From assembly GCF_010894455.1 (NCBI RefSeq), contig NZ_JAAIXY010000022.1, positions 146,164 through 210,163 of the forward strand: a stretch of DNA of 64,000 nucleotides, given 5' to 3'. Under the pieces are notes generated by a model, which saw only the letters and a program-made list of their open reading frames with translations, made no database searches and was not told the origin of the DNA. Both the position numbers and the translations under genes were made by a program. The stretch is from Myxococcus eversor (GTDB lineage Bacteria; Myxococcota; Myxococcia; Myxococcales; Myxococcaceae). Positions 35,411 through 43,622 of the stretch are shown here, piece after piece (position 1 is the stretch's first letter; the number at the start of each line of letters is the position of its first letter).

Positions 35411-36763
35411 TCACTTCCGGGGCTCCAGCGTCATCGGCAGCCCGCCGTGGGGCAACAGGGAGATGCCTGGATAGATGTTCACCTTCCGCCCGGGAATGGC
35501 GCGGAGGCGGTAGCGCTGGGAGACCATCGCCAGCACGAGCGCGCCGAACATCAGCGACAGGTTGTTGCCGATGCAGATGTGCTGGCCCGCGCCGAACGGC
35601 AGGTAGGCGAACTTGTGGCGCGCGCCGCGCGGCTCGGGGGCGAAGCGGTCCGGGTCGAACTTCTCCGGCGACGGCCAGAACTCCGGATGCCGGTGCAGCA
35701 CGTAGGGGATGGCCATGACCACCGAGCCCGGCGCCACGGGGTAGCCGCCCAGCGTGTCCGCCTCCTTGGCCACTCGCGGCAGGCGCCAGGCCGTGGGATA
35801 CAGGCGGAGCGTCTCCTCGAACACCTGGGTGGCGTAGCGCAGGCGCGGCAGGTCCTCCAGCGTCGGCGCCCTTCCTCCGAGCACCGCCGCGCTCTCCGAC
35901 GCCAGCTTGTCGGCGATTTCGGGATGGGTCGACAGCAGGTGCCACGCCCACGCCAGCGCGGCTCCCGGGCCCTCGTTGCCGGAGAAGAGGTTCATGAACT
36001 CGTCACGAAGCTCCTTGTCCGTCATGCCCTCGCCGGTGTCGCGGTCCTTCGCGGCCACCATCATGGACATGATGTCGTCCTCGGGGCCGCCTTCCTTGCG
36101 CCGGGCGATGACCTCCTTCGCCTTGCGGTTGAGCTGGCGCAGCGTGGCGAAGAAGTCCGCCCATTTCTTCTTGTAGATGGGCAGCCGCTCCAGCTTCAGG
36201 AGCCGGTACAGGAGCGAGCCGCGGTCGTTCATCGTCCACATCATCCGGCGGATGGCCTCCGCCATCGGCTCGTCGGGCTCTTCTGAATACAGCGCCCGCG
36301 TCGTCATCCGCAGCGAGAGCACCCCCATCTCCTCCGCGATGTCGAACCGCCGCCCCGGCTTGTCCGCCACCTCCCAGTGGTTCAGCTTGCGCTGGATGAG
36401 GTCCACCATGCCCGCCAGCAGGCCGGTCAGCCGCTCCCGGTGGAAGGCGGGCTGCACGAGCCTCCGCTGCCGCCTCCAGTAGTTCCCCTCGCTCACGAAG
36501 AGCCCGTTGCCCAGGAAGGGGTCATCCACCAGCTCCGGCTTGGAGTAGTTGGGGGCGTTTTCCGTGAGGAAATAACGGACGTGGTCCGGATGACTCACCA
36601 TGTAGGTCGCGTGGGCGCCCAACCGGAAGCGGACCACGTCGCCGTGCGCCCTGAAACCATCGACGAAGAGACCCAATGGGTCGGTCTCATGTCGCAGGAT
36701 GTTGCCCCAGATGGGAAGCCCCCGGGGACCCGGGGGGTACGACGAAACTTGAGTCGAAGCCAT
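35411..36763 (-). CDS. cytochrome P450
   Basis: 450 residues from ATG 36763 (MASTQVSSYPPGPRG). The proline-rich start, ExxR (EETLRLYP), PDRF-type DPDRFAPE and heme loop PFGAGQHICIGNN with Cys397 are complete. In the I helix the oxygen-activating Thr is absent: the motif reads SGNEGPGAAL instead of AGxDT/ET. This occurs in some P450s with unusual chemistry. There is no signal peptide or fused reductase, so it needs a separate ferredoxin system. The gene is divergent from the assembly-line operon and convergent with hmaS, so it probably hydroxylates or couples the product or a precursor. A near-consensus promoter lies 27 bp upstream. Confidence 0.9.
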   Translation of the reverse strand: MASTQVSSYPPGPRGLPIWGNILRHETDPLGLFVDGFRAHGDVVRFRLGAHATYMVSHPDHVRYFLTENAPNYSKPELVDDPFLGNGLFVSEGNYWRRQRRLVQPAFHRERLTGLLAGMVDLIQRKLNHWEVADKPGRRFDIAEEMGVLSLRMTTRALYSEEPDEPMAEAIRRMMWTMNDRGSLLYRLLKLERLPIYKKKWADFFATLRQLNRKAKEVIARRKEGGPEDDIMSMMVAAKDRDTGEGMTDKELRDEFMNLFSGNEGPGAALAWAWHLLSTHPEIADKLASESAAVLGGRAPTLEDLPRLRYATQVFEETLRLYPTAWRLPRVAKEADTLGGYPVAPGSVVMAIPYVLHRHPEFWPSPEKFDPDRFAPEPRGARHKFAYLPFGAGQHICIGNNLSLMFGALVLAMVSQRYRLRAIPGRKVNIYPGISLLPHGGLPMTLEPRK

Positions 36764-36789
36764 GCGGTCTCGCGAGCGAAGCGTACCAG

Positions 36790-36818
36790 TTTATCAGAAG
36801 TGCCTGACCCCCTGACAA
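36790..36818 (-). promoter_or_regulatory. sigma-70-like promoter for P450
   Basis: Read on the minus strand: TTGTCA (36818-36813), 17 bases, GATAAA (36795-36790). The -10 box lies 26 bp before the P450 start codon. The -35 matches five of six consensus bases and the -10 four of six, with ideal spacing. Confidence 0.55.
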
Positions 36819-37141
36819 ACCAAGGAGTTAGCGCCGTTCGAGGCTGACTAGACATTCCAGATAAAACAAGGGATGAAGCCAGAGGGCATGCTTCACCTCC
36901 GACCTAATTTTCCTCGTTCACGGCTCCCGGTACCGGTGCCGTGCCCCCGTGCGGTAGCGGGTTCCTCGCGGCAGACCGGGGGGAGCACCGCGGCCGCGCC
37001 CCTCGCGAGGCGGATTGTCGAATCCGCCCGCTGTTGAGGGTCGAGGACTTCACCAGCCAACTGGACTGAAGCGGTCCCAGGAGCGGCCTACTCCTCGGGC
37101 CCGCGGAACCCACTTCGCGAGCCGTCCGCCTGGGAGCAGGG
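36819..37141. other. intergenic region before assembly line
   Basis: About 320 bp between the P450 promoter and the first NRPS start hold no credible ORF. An AT-rich patch near 36855-36870 (CCAGATAAAAC) could serve as a -10 region for the plus strand, but I find no matching -35. The rest is GC-rich with small inverted repeats (for example CCGGTACCGG near 36930). The operon promoter presumably lies here. Confidence 0.4.
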
Positions 37142-40100
37142 ATGAAACAGCGCAACGAGCCGTCACCGGGTGACTTCCCCCACCTCGTGGATCTGCTGTG
37201 CCACCGCGCGCAGACACAGGGTGATTCGCTGCTGTATCGCTTCCTGGAATCGGGCGATGTCGACGGCCCCACCGAGGAGTGGAGCTACGCGCGGCTGGAC
37301 ACGCGCGCCAGGGCGCTGGGCGCGCTGCTGGAAGCCTCGGGGGCTCGGGGGCAGCGTGCGCTGCTGCTGTATGCGCCCGGCATGGAATTCGTCGCGGGCT
37401 TCATGGGCTGTCTCTACGGCGGCGTGGTGGCGGTCCCCTGTTACCCGCCAGATCCAACGCGCCTGGAGCGCACCCTGCCCCGCCTGCGCGCCATCGCCCA
37501 GGACTGCGGCGCGCGTTACGTGCTCACCACCAGCTTCATCCTGGAGATGTCGGAGCTGTTCACGCCCCAGGCGCCGGAGCTGGCGGAGCTGAAGTGGCTG
37601 GCCAGTGACGCGGTGCCGGAGGCTCAGGCCGCGGACTGGCGCCGTCCTGATTTGGAGGGCGGCACGCTGGCGTTCCTCCAGTACACGTCAGGCTCCACGG
37701 GTAATCCCAAGGGGGTGATGGTGAGCCACGCCAACATCCTCCACAACGAGGCACTCATCTCCCGAGGGTTCGGGCTGGATGCGTCGCGCTCGTCGGGGAT
37801 GGGCTGGCTGCCCATGTTCCACGACATGGGGCTCATCGGAAAAGTGCTGCAGCCGATGTACCTCGGCTTCCCCTGTACGCTGATGTCGCCCATCTCCTTC
37901 CTGCAGCGCCCGCTGCGGTGGCTGGAGGCCATCTCCCACTTCCAGGCGACGTGCAGCGGCGGGCCCAACTTCGCCTACGACTTGTGCGTGAGGAAGGCGA
38001 CCGCTGAGGACCGGGCGAAGCTGAAGCTGGGGAGCTGGGACCTGGCCTTCAACGGCGCGGAGCCGGTGCGGCGCGAGACGCTGGAGCGCTTCGCCGACGC
38101 CTTCGCTCCCTGTGGCTTCAAGAGCACGTCGTTCTATCCCTGCTACGGCCTGGCGGAGGCCACGCTCATCGTCACGGGTGGCACGCAGGGCGAGCCCGTC
38201 GTGCACGGTCGCTTCACCGCGGAGGCGTTGGAGCAGGGCCGCGCGGAGGCTCCGACCGAGGCCACCGACAACGCGCGCGTGCGCACGCTGGTGGGCGCGG
38301 GAATCAGCGCCCCTGACCAGCGGGTTCTGATCGTCCATCCCGAGACGCGCGAGCCGCTGGGCGCGAATGCCGTGGGCGAGGTGTGGGTGTCGGGTCCGAG
38401 CGTGGCGCAGGGGTACTGGTCACGGCCCGAGGAGACGGCGCACGCCTTCGGGGCGCGGCTGGCCTCGGGCGAAGGTCCGTTCCTGCGCACCGGAGACCTG
38501 GCCTTCCTGTCGCCCGAAGGGCAGCTCTTCGTCACCGGCCGGCTCAAGGACCTGCTCATCATCCGGGGCCGCAACCTGTACCCCCAGGATTTGGAGCTGG
38601 AGGCGGAGCGCGCGCACCGCGCCATTCGCGCCGGCTGCTGCGCGGCCTTCAGCGTGGACGTGGAGGGCGAGGAGAAGCTGGTGCTCGCGGCCGAGGTGGA
38701 TATCCGCGACGGCTTCGACGCCTCCGCGGTCGTCTCAGCCGTGCGTCGCGCGTGCGCCGAGCAGCACGCGGTCCACGCGCATGGCGTGGTGCTGCTCGTG
38801 GCGCGCAGCATCCCCAAGACGTCCAGCGGGAAGATTCAGCGCCGGGCGACGAAGGCGGCCTATCTGGCGGGCGAGCTGGAAGTCGTCGAGGCCTCCGTGA
38901 CGGAGCCCGAGGCGATTGAAGTGCCCGCGGCGCCGACGCGTCCCCTGAAGGAGACGCTCGCGCTGGCGGCCGAGTCGGAGCGCGCCGCGCACGTCCAGGA
39001 CTACCTGCGCTATGCGGTAGCGCGCACGCTGCGCATGGACGCCGCGAAGCTGCCGGGCCACACGGAGCTGGCGAGCCTGGGACTCGACTCGCTGATGGTG
39101 CTGGAGCTGCACGGCCAGTTGGAGTCGGAGCTGGGCGTGGCCCTGCCCGCCGCCTTCCTCTGGATGAGCCCGACGCTGGACGCCGCCGCCGCGAAGCTGC
39201 TGGAGGCGTGGCAGGGCATCCGGCCGGAGACCTCGCTTGTCGCGCCGCCGCTCACCGCGGGGCCTCGCGAGGGTGAGCTGCCCCTGTCGTCGGGCCAGCT
39301 CCGCCTGTGGTTCCTGGACCGGCTGGTGCCGGACAGCGCGCTCTACAACCTCCACTTCCAGTTGCGGCTCACCGGCCCCCTGGACGCGCAGGCCCTGGGA
39401 CGCAGCCTGGACGCGCTGCTGGCGCGGCACCCCACGCTGAGCGCGGGCTTCCCCGAGGTGGACGGACAGCCGCGCCTGGTGACACGCGCGCCCGCGCCGC
39501 TGGCGCTTCCCCGCTTCGACCTGCGCGCGCTGGAGTCCGAGGCCCGCGCCTCGGAGCTGCGGCGGCTGTCGCTGGAGCAGTCGCGCGAGCCCTTCCGCCT
39601 GTCCGAGGGCCCCTCCGTGCGCGCCTCGCTGGTGGCCCTGGGTGAGCACGAGCACGTGCTGCTGATGACCCAGCACCACATCGCCACGGATGGCTGGTCC
39701 ATCGGCGTGCTGGCGCGTGAGCTGGCGGCGCTGTACCGGGCACAGGTCTCCGGAACAGGCGCCGAGCTGCCGCTCCCCACCCTCCAGTACACGGACTTCG
39801 CGCGGTGGCAGCAGGGCCTGGGCGCGCGGCTCGACGGGCAGCGGGCGTATTGGGGCAAGCAGCTCGCGGGCCTGTCGCGCCTGGAGCTGCCCACCGACTT
39901 CCCCCGTCCCCGGGAGCCGGGCTTCCAGGGCGCTCTGCACCGGCTCACGCTGGAGCGTTCGCTGGTGGAGTCGCTGCGCGCGCTGGGGCGTCGCGAGGGC
40001 TGCACGCTCTTCGTCACGCTGACGGCGGCATGGACGGCGCTCCTGCACCGCTACAGCGGCCAGGAAGACTTCGGCGTGGGCACCGTGGTGGCGAACCGCG

Positions 40101-43100
40101 AGCGCCCTGAGCTGCGCGACGTCGTGGGCTTCTTCGCGCACACGCTCGTGCTGCGGGCGAACGTGTCGGGGCAGCCGTCCTTCCGCGAGCTGCTCGCGCG
40201 GACTCGGCAGACCTTCCACGAGGCGCTGTCCCACGCGGACCTCCCCTTCGAGGAAGTCGTCGGCGCGGCGCGGGCTCCTCGCGGTGGCGCGGACAACCCG
40301 CTGTTCCAGACGGCGCTGTTGCTGGAGGCGTTGCCTCCCACGGACCTGACGGTGCCGGGCATGCAGTGGCAGCCGGTGTTGCCGGTGCCGGACGGCGCGG
40401 TGGAGGGCACGTCGAAGTTCGACCTCCAGCTGTCGCTCGCGGAGACGGCGGACGGCCTCGCCGGTGCGCTCGAGTACCGCACGGACCTCTTCACGGCCGC
40501 CACCGTGGCGCGCCTGGCGAAGCACCTGGAGACGCTGCTGCGCGCGGCGGTGGACACGTCCGAGACGCGGGTGGAGGACCTGCCCCTGCTCGACGCCGTG
40601 GAGACGCGGCGGCTGCTGGTGGACTGGAACGAGCTGACGCCTTCGGCCCCCGAGGACGCGGCGGCGTGCATCCACGCGCAGTTCCGCGCCCAGGCGGCGA
40701 AGACGCCCGACGCCGTGGCCGTGGTGGGTGACGACGCGGCGCTCACGTACGCGGAGCTGGACGCGCGCTCCAACGCGCTGGCGTGGCACCTGCGGACGCT
40801 GGGCGTGGGGCCCGAGGTGCGGGTGGGCCTGTGCCTGGAGCGCTCGGCGGCCATGGTCGTCGCGATGATGGGCGTGCTCAAGGCTGGCGGCGCCTACGTG
40901 CCGCTGGACCCGGACTATCCCCGCGAGCGACTGGCGTACATGCTCGAGGACTCGGGCGCGACGGTGCTGCTCACGGAGACGCACCTGGAAGGCACCGTGC
41001 CCGCGGGACGCGCTCGCGTCGTTCCGCTGGAGAGCGTGGCGCTGACGGCCGGCGCGGGGCGCGATGCGCCTCCTCCTTCCGGCATGGGCCCGGCGAACCT
41101 CGCGTACGTCATCTACACGTCCGGCTCCACGGGGCGCCCCAAGGGCGTCATGGTGCCCCATGGCGGCGTGGCCAACTTCTTCACCGCGATGGATGCGCGC
41201 ATCGGCGACCAGCCCGCGGGTGCGTGGCTGGCCGTCACCAGCATCTCCTTCGACATCTCCGTGCTGGAGCTGCTGTGGACGCTCACGCGCGGCTTCAAGG
41301 TGGTGGTGCAGGGCGACGGCGCGTCAATCAAAGCGCCCGCGCGGGCCTCCGCGTCGAAGCGCAAGCCGATGGAGATGAGCCTCTTCTACTTCGCGGATGA
41401 CGCGGAGGCGGCGTCGGGAGACCGCTACCGGTTGCTGCTGGAGGGCGCGAAGTTCGCGGACCGCCATGGCTTCGCGGCGGTGTGGACGCCGGAGCGCCAC
41501 TTCCACGCCTTCGGCGGCCTGTACCCCAGCCCCTCTGTCGCGAGCGCCGCCATCGCCGCGGTGACGGAGCGCGTGGCCATCCGCGCCGGCAGCGTCGTGT
41601 TGCCCCTGCACCACCCGGTCCGCGTGGCCGAGGAGTGGGCGCTGGTGGACAACATCTCCCGAGGCCGAGTGGGCATCTCCGTCGCCTCCGGCTGGCACGC
41701 GAACGACTTCGTCTTCGCGCCCGAGCGCTACGAGAAGCGCCGCGAGCTGATGCTGGAGGGACTGGAGACGGTGCGTCGCCTCTGGCGCGGTGAGACGCTG
41801 CGCATGACGGGCGGCGCGGGCGCGCAGGTGGACGTGACGCTGCGGCCCCGCCCGGTGCAGAAGGAGCTGCCGGTGTGGCTCACGGCGGCGGGCAACCCGG
41901 AGACGTTCCTCACCGCGGGCAAGCTGGGCTGCCACGTCCTCACCCACCTGCTGGGACAGACGTGGGAGGACCTGGAGAAGAAGCTGGTCCTCTACCGTGA
42001 CGCCTGGCGCGCCGCGGGCCACGCGGGTGACGGCCACGTCACGCTGATGCTCCACACCTTCATCGGCGAGGACGCCGCCCAGGTGCGCTCGGTGGTGGAG
42101 AAGCCCTTCCGCGACTACCTGCGCAGCTCCGCGGACCTGATGCGAGGCCTGGGGCAGACGCTGGGCGTGGACCTGAACACGGCGACCGAGGCCGATCTGG
42201 ATCGGCTGGCGGCGCAGGCGTTCGAGCGTTACTTCGAGACGAGCGGTTTGTTCGGCACCCCGCGCTCCGTGCGTGAGCAGATGGAGCGGCTGCGTTCGCT
42301 GGGCGTGGACGAGGTGGGCTGCCTCATCGACTTCGGAATCCCCGCGGACACCGTGCTGGCCAGCCTGCCCCTGCTCCTCGAGGTGAAGCTCCAGGCGGAC
42401 CGCGAGGGCCGTCGCTCCGGCACCGCGCGCTCCATTCCGCTCAACCTGCGCGAGCACGCCGTCACGCACCTGCAATGCACGCCGTCGCTGGCGCGCGCGC
42501 TGATGGCCGAGCCCGAGTCCACCGAGGCGGTGGGCGGGCTGCACCGGCTGATGGTCGGCGGCGAGGCCCTCCCCTCCTCCCTCGGCGCATCGCTGCGGCA
42601 GGTGCTGGGCGAGGGCTCGCGGCTGCTCAACATGTACGGCCCCACGGAGACGACCATCTGGTCGTCCACGCACGACGTGCGCGACGAGTCCGCGCCGGTG
42701 GTTTCCATCGGCACGCCGTTCCTGAGGACGCAGTTCTACCTGCTCGACGCGCGGATGCGCCCGGTGCCGGTGGGCGTGCCCGGGGAGTTGTTCATCGGTG
42801 GCGCGGGCGTGGTGCGCGGCTACCTGGCGCGTCCGGAGCTGACGGCGGAGCGCTTCCTGCCGGACCCGTTCTCCCGCGAGCCGGGCGCGCGGCTGTACCG
42901 CACGGGCGACAGGGCGCGCTGGCGCGAAGACGGCACGGTGGAGTTCCTGGGCCGCGTGGACCACCAGCTCAAGGTGCGTGGCTTCCGCATCGAGGCGGGT
43001 GAAATCGAGGCGGTGCTCAGCGCCAGGCCGGAGGTGCGCGAAGCCGTCGTGGTGGCCCGCGAGGACACGCCGGGCGACGTGCGACTGGTGGCGTATGTGG

Positions 43101-43615
43101 TGCAGCGTGACGGCCACGCCATCGACGCGGCCGCGCTGCGCGACGCGGTGGCGCAGCGACTGCCCGAGCACATGGTGCCGTCGCTGGTGGTGGAGCTGCC
43201 GGCGCTGCCCCTCACGCCCAACGGCAAGGTGGACCGCAAGGCCCTGCCCGCGCCCACGGCGACGCGGGCCTCGCGCGCGGCCTTCGTGGCGCCGCAGGGC
43301 CAGTTGGAGCAGCAGATCTCCGACATCTGGAAGGAAGTGCTCAAGGTCGAGCAGGTCGGCGTGAACGACAACTTCTTCGACCTGGGTGGCCACTCGCTCC
43401 TGATGGTGCAGGTGCACACCCGACTCAAGGCGGTGCTCGGTGGGGAGCTGCCGCTGCTCAAGCTGTTGGAGCATCCCACCGTCAGCGCGCTCGCCCGTTT
43501 CGTGCGTCAGGGAACTCCGGCCGGGGCTTCCTCGGTGGAGACGGCGCAGGACCGGGCGAAGCGTCAGCTGGAGAGTCTGAAGCGGCAACAGCAACGGGCA
43601 CGGAAACAGGGGTAG
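37142..43615 (+). CDS. NRPS: FAAL-ACP-C-A(Gly)/MOX-PCP
   Basis: 2157 residues from ATG 37142 (GGGAGCAGGG upstream). Domains: fatty-acyl-AMP ligase 1-590 (YTSGSTGNPKGVMVSH, FYPCYGLAEATL); ACP with Ser near 646 (LGLDSLMVL); condensation 713-1150 with intact HHIATDG near 845; adenylation from 1174 (A3 YTSGSTGRPKG). A bacterial-luciferase-like flavin monooxygenase at 1410-1745 sits between A4 (FDISVLELLW) and A5 (NMYGPTETT). Adenylation then resumes to A10 near 2027, and the PCP has Ser near 2081 (LGGHSLLMV). The specificity residues read D-I-L-Q-M-G-M-I-W against D-I-L-Q-L-G-L-I-W for glycine. The protein would load a fatty acid, add Gly and oxidise it at the alpha carbon, as in the glycine-MOX modules MtaG and MelG. 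A basic Gln/Arg-rich tail ends the protein. Confidence 0.92.
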   Translation: MKQRNEPSPGDFPHLVDLLCHRAQTQGDSLLYRFLESGDVDGPTEEWSYARLDTRARALGALLEASGARGQRALLLYAPGMEFVAGFMGCLYGGVVAVPCYPPDPTRLERTLPRLRAIAQDCGARYVLTTSFILEMSELFTPQAPELAELKWLASDAVPEAQAADWRRPDLEGGTLAFLQYTSGSTGNPKGVMVSHANILHNEALISRGFGLDASRSSGMGWLPMFHDMGLIGKVLQPMYLGFPCTLMSPISFLQRPLRWLEAISHFQATCSGGPNFAYDLCVRKATAEDRAKLKLGSWDLAFNGAEPVRRETLERFADAFAPCGFKSTSFYPCYGLAEATLIVTGGTQGEPVVHGRFTAEALEQGRAEAPTEATDNARVRTLVGAGISAPDQRVLIVHPETREPLGANAVGEVWVSGPSVAQGYWSRPEETAHAFGARLASGEGPFLRTGDLAFLSPEGQLFVTGRLKDLLIIRGRNLYPQDLELEAERAHRAIRAGCCAAFSVDVEGEEKLVLAAEVDIRDGFDASAVVSAVRRACAEQHAVHAHGVVLLVARSIPKTSSGKIQRRATKAAYLAGELEVVEASVTEPEAIEVPAAPTRPLKETLALAAESERAAHVQDYLRYAVARTLRMDAAKLPGHTELASLGLDSLMVLELHGQLESELGVALPAAFLWMSPTLDAAAAKLLEAWQGIRPETSLVAPPLTAGPREGELPLSSGQLRLWFLDRLVPDSALYNLHFQLRLTGPLDAQALGRSLDALLARHPTLSAGFPEVDGQPRLVTRAPAPLALPRFDLRALESEARASELRRLSLEQSREPFRLSEGPSVRASLVALGEHEHVLLMTQHHIATDGWSIGVLARELAALYRAQVSGTGAELPLPTLQYTDFARWQQGLGARLDGQRAYWGKQLAGLSRLELPTDFPRPREPGFQGALHRLTLERSLVESLRALGRREGCTLFVTLTAAWTALLHRYSGQEDFGVGTVVANRERPELRDVVGFFAHTLVLRANVSGQPSFRELLARTRQTFHEALSHADLPFEEVVGAARAPRGGADNPLFQTALLLEALPPTDLTVPGMQWQPVLPVPDGAVEGTSKFDLQLSLAETADGLAGALEYRTDLFTAATVARLAKHLETLLRAAVDTSETRVEDLPLLDAVETRRLLVDWNELTPSAPEDAAACIHAQFRAQAAKTPDAVAVVGDDAALTYAELDARSNALAWHLRTLGVGPEVRVGLCLERSAAMVVAMMGVLKAGGAYVPLDPDYPRERLAYMLEDSGATVLLTETHLEGTVPAGRARVVPLESVALTAGAGRDAPPPSGMGPANLAYVIYTSGSTGRPKGVMVPHGGVANFFTAMDARIGDQPAGAWLAVTSISFDISVLELLWTLTRGFKVVVQGDGASIKAPARASASKRKPMEMSLFYFADDAEAASGDRYRLLLEGAKFADRHGFAAVWTPERHFHAFGGLYPSPSVASAAIAAVTERVAIRAGSVVLPLHHPVRVAEEWALVDNISRGRVGISVASGWHANDFVFAPERYEKRRELMLEGLETVRRLWRGETLRMTGGAGAQVDVTLRPRPVQKELPVWLTAAGNPETFLTAGKLGCHVLTHLLGQTWEDLEKKLVLYRDAWRAAGHAGDGHVTLMLHTFIGEDAAQVRSVVEKPFRDYLRSSADLMRGLGQTLGVDLNTATEADLDRLAAQAFERYFETSGLFGTPRSVREQMERLRSLGVDEVGCLIDFGIPADTVLASLPLLLEVKLQADREGRRSGTARSIPLNLREHAVTHLQCTPSLARALMAEPESTEAVGGLHRLMVGGEALPSSLGASLRQVLGEGSRLLNMYGPTETTIWSSTHDVRDESAPVVSIGTPFLRTQFYLLDARMRPVPVGVPGELFIGGAGVVRGYLARPELTAERFLPDPFSREPGARLYRTGDRARWREDGTVEFLGRVDHQLKVRGFRIEAGEIEAVLSARPEVREAVVVAREDTPGDVRLVAYVVQRDGHAIDAAALRDAVAQRLPEHMVPSLVVELPALPLTPNGKVDRKALPAPTATRASRAAFVAPQGQLEQQISDIWKEVLKVEQVGVNDNFFDLGGHSLLMVQVHTRLKAVLGGELPLLKLLEHPTVSALARFVRQGTPAGASSVETAQDRAKRQLESLKRQQQRARKQG

Positions 43616-43622
43616 GACCATC

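Noticed and set aside
37021..37110. Plus-strand promoter for the assembly line close to the NRPS start
   Set aside because: No pair of boxes with reasonable spacing; only an isolated GATAAA further upstream near 36860.
41300..41420. Possible frameshift or foreign insertion in the NRPS1 A domain
   Set aside because: The inserted sequence is an intact luciferase-like domain in frame, and the A domain continues correctly after it.
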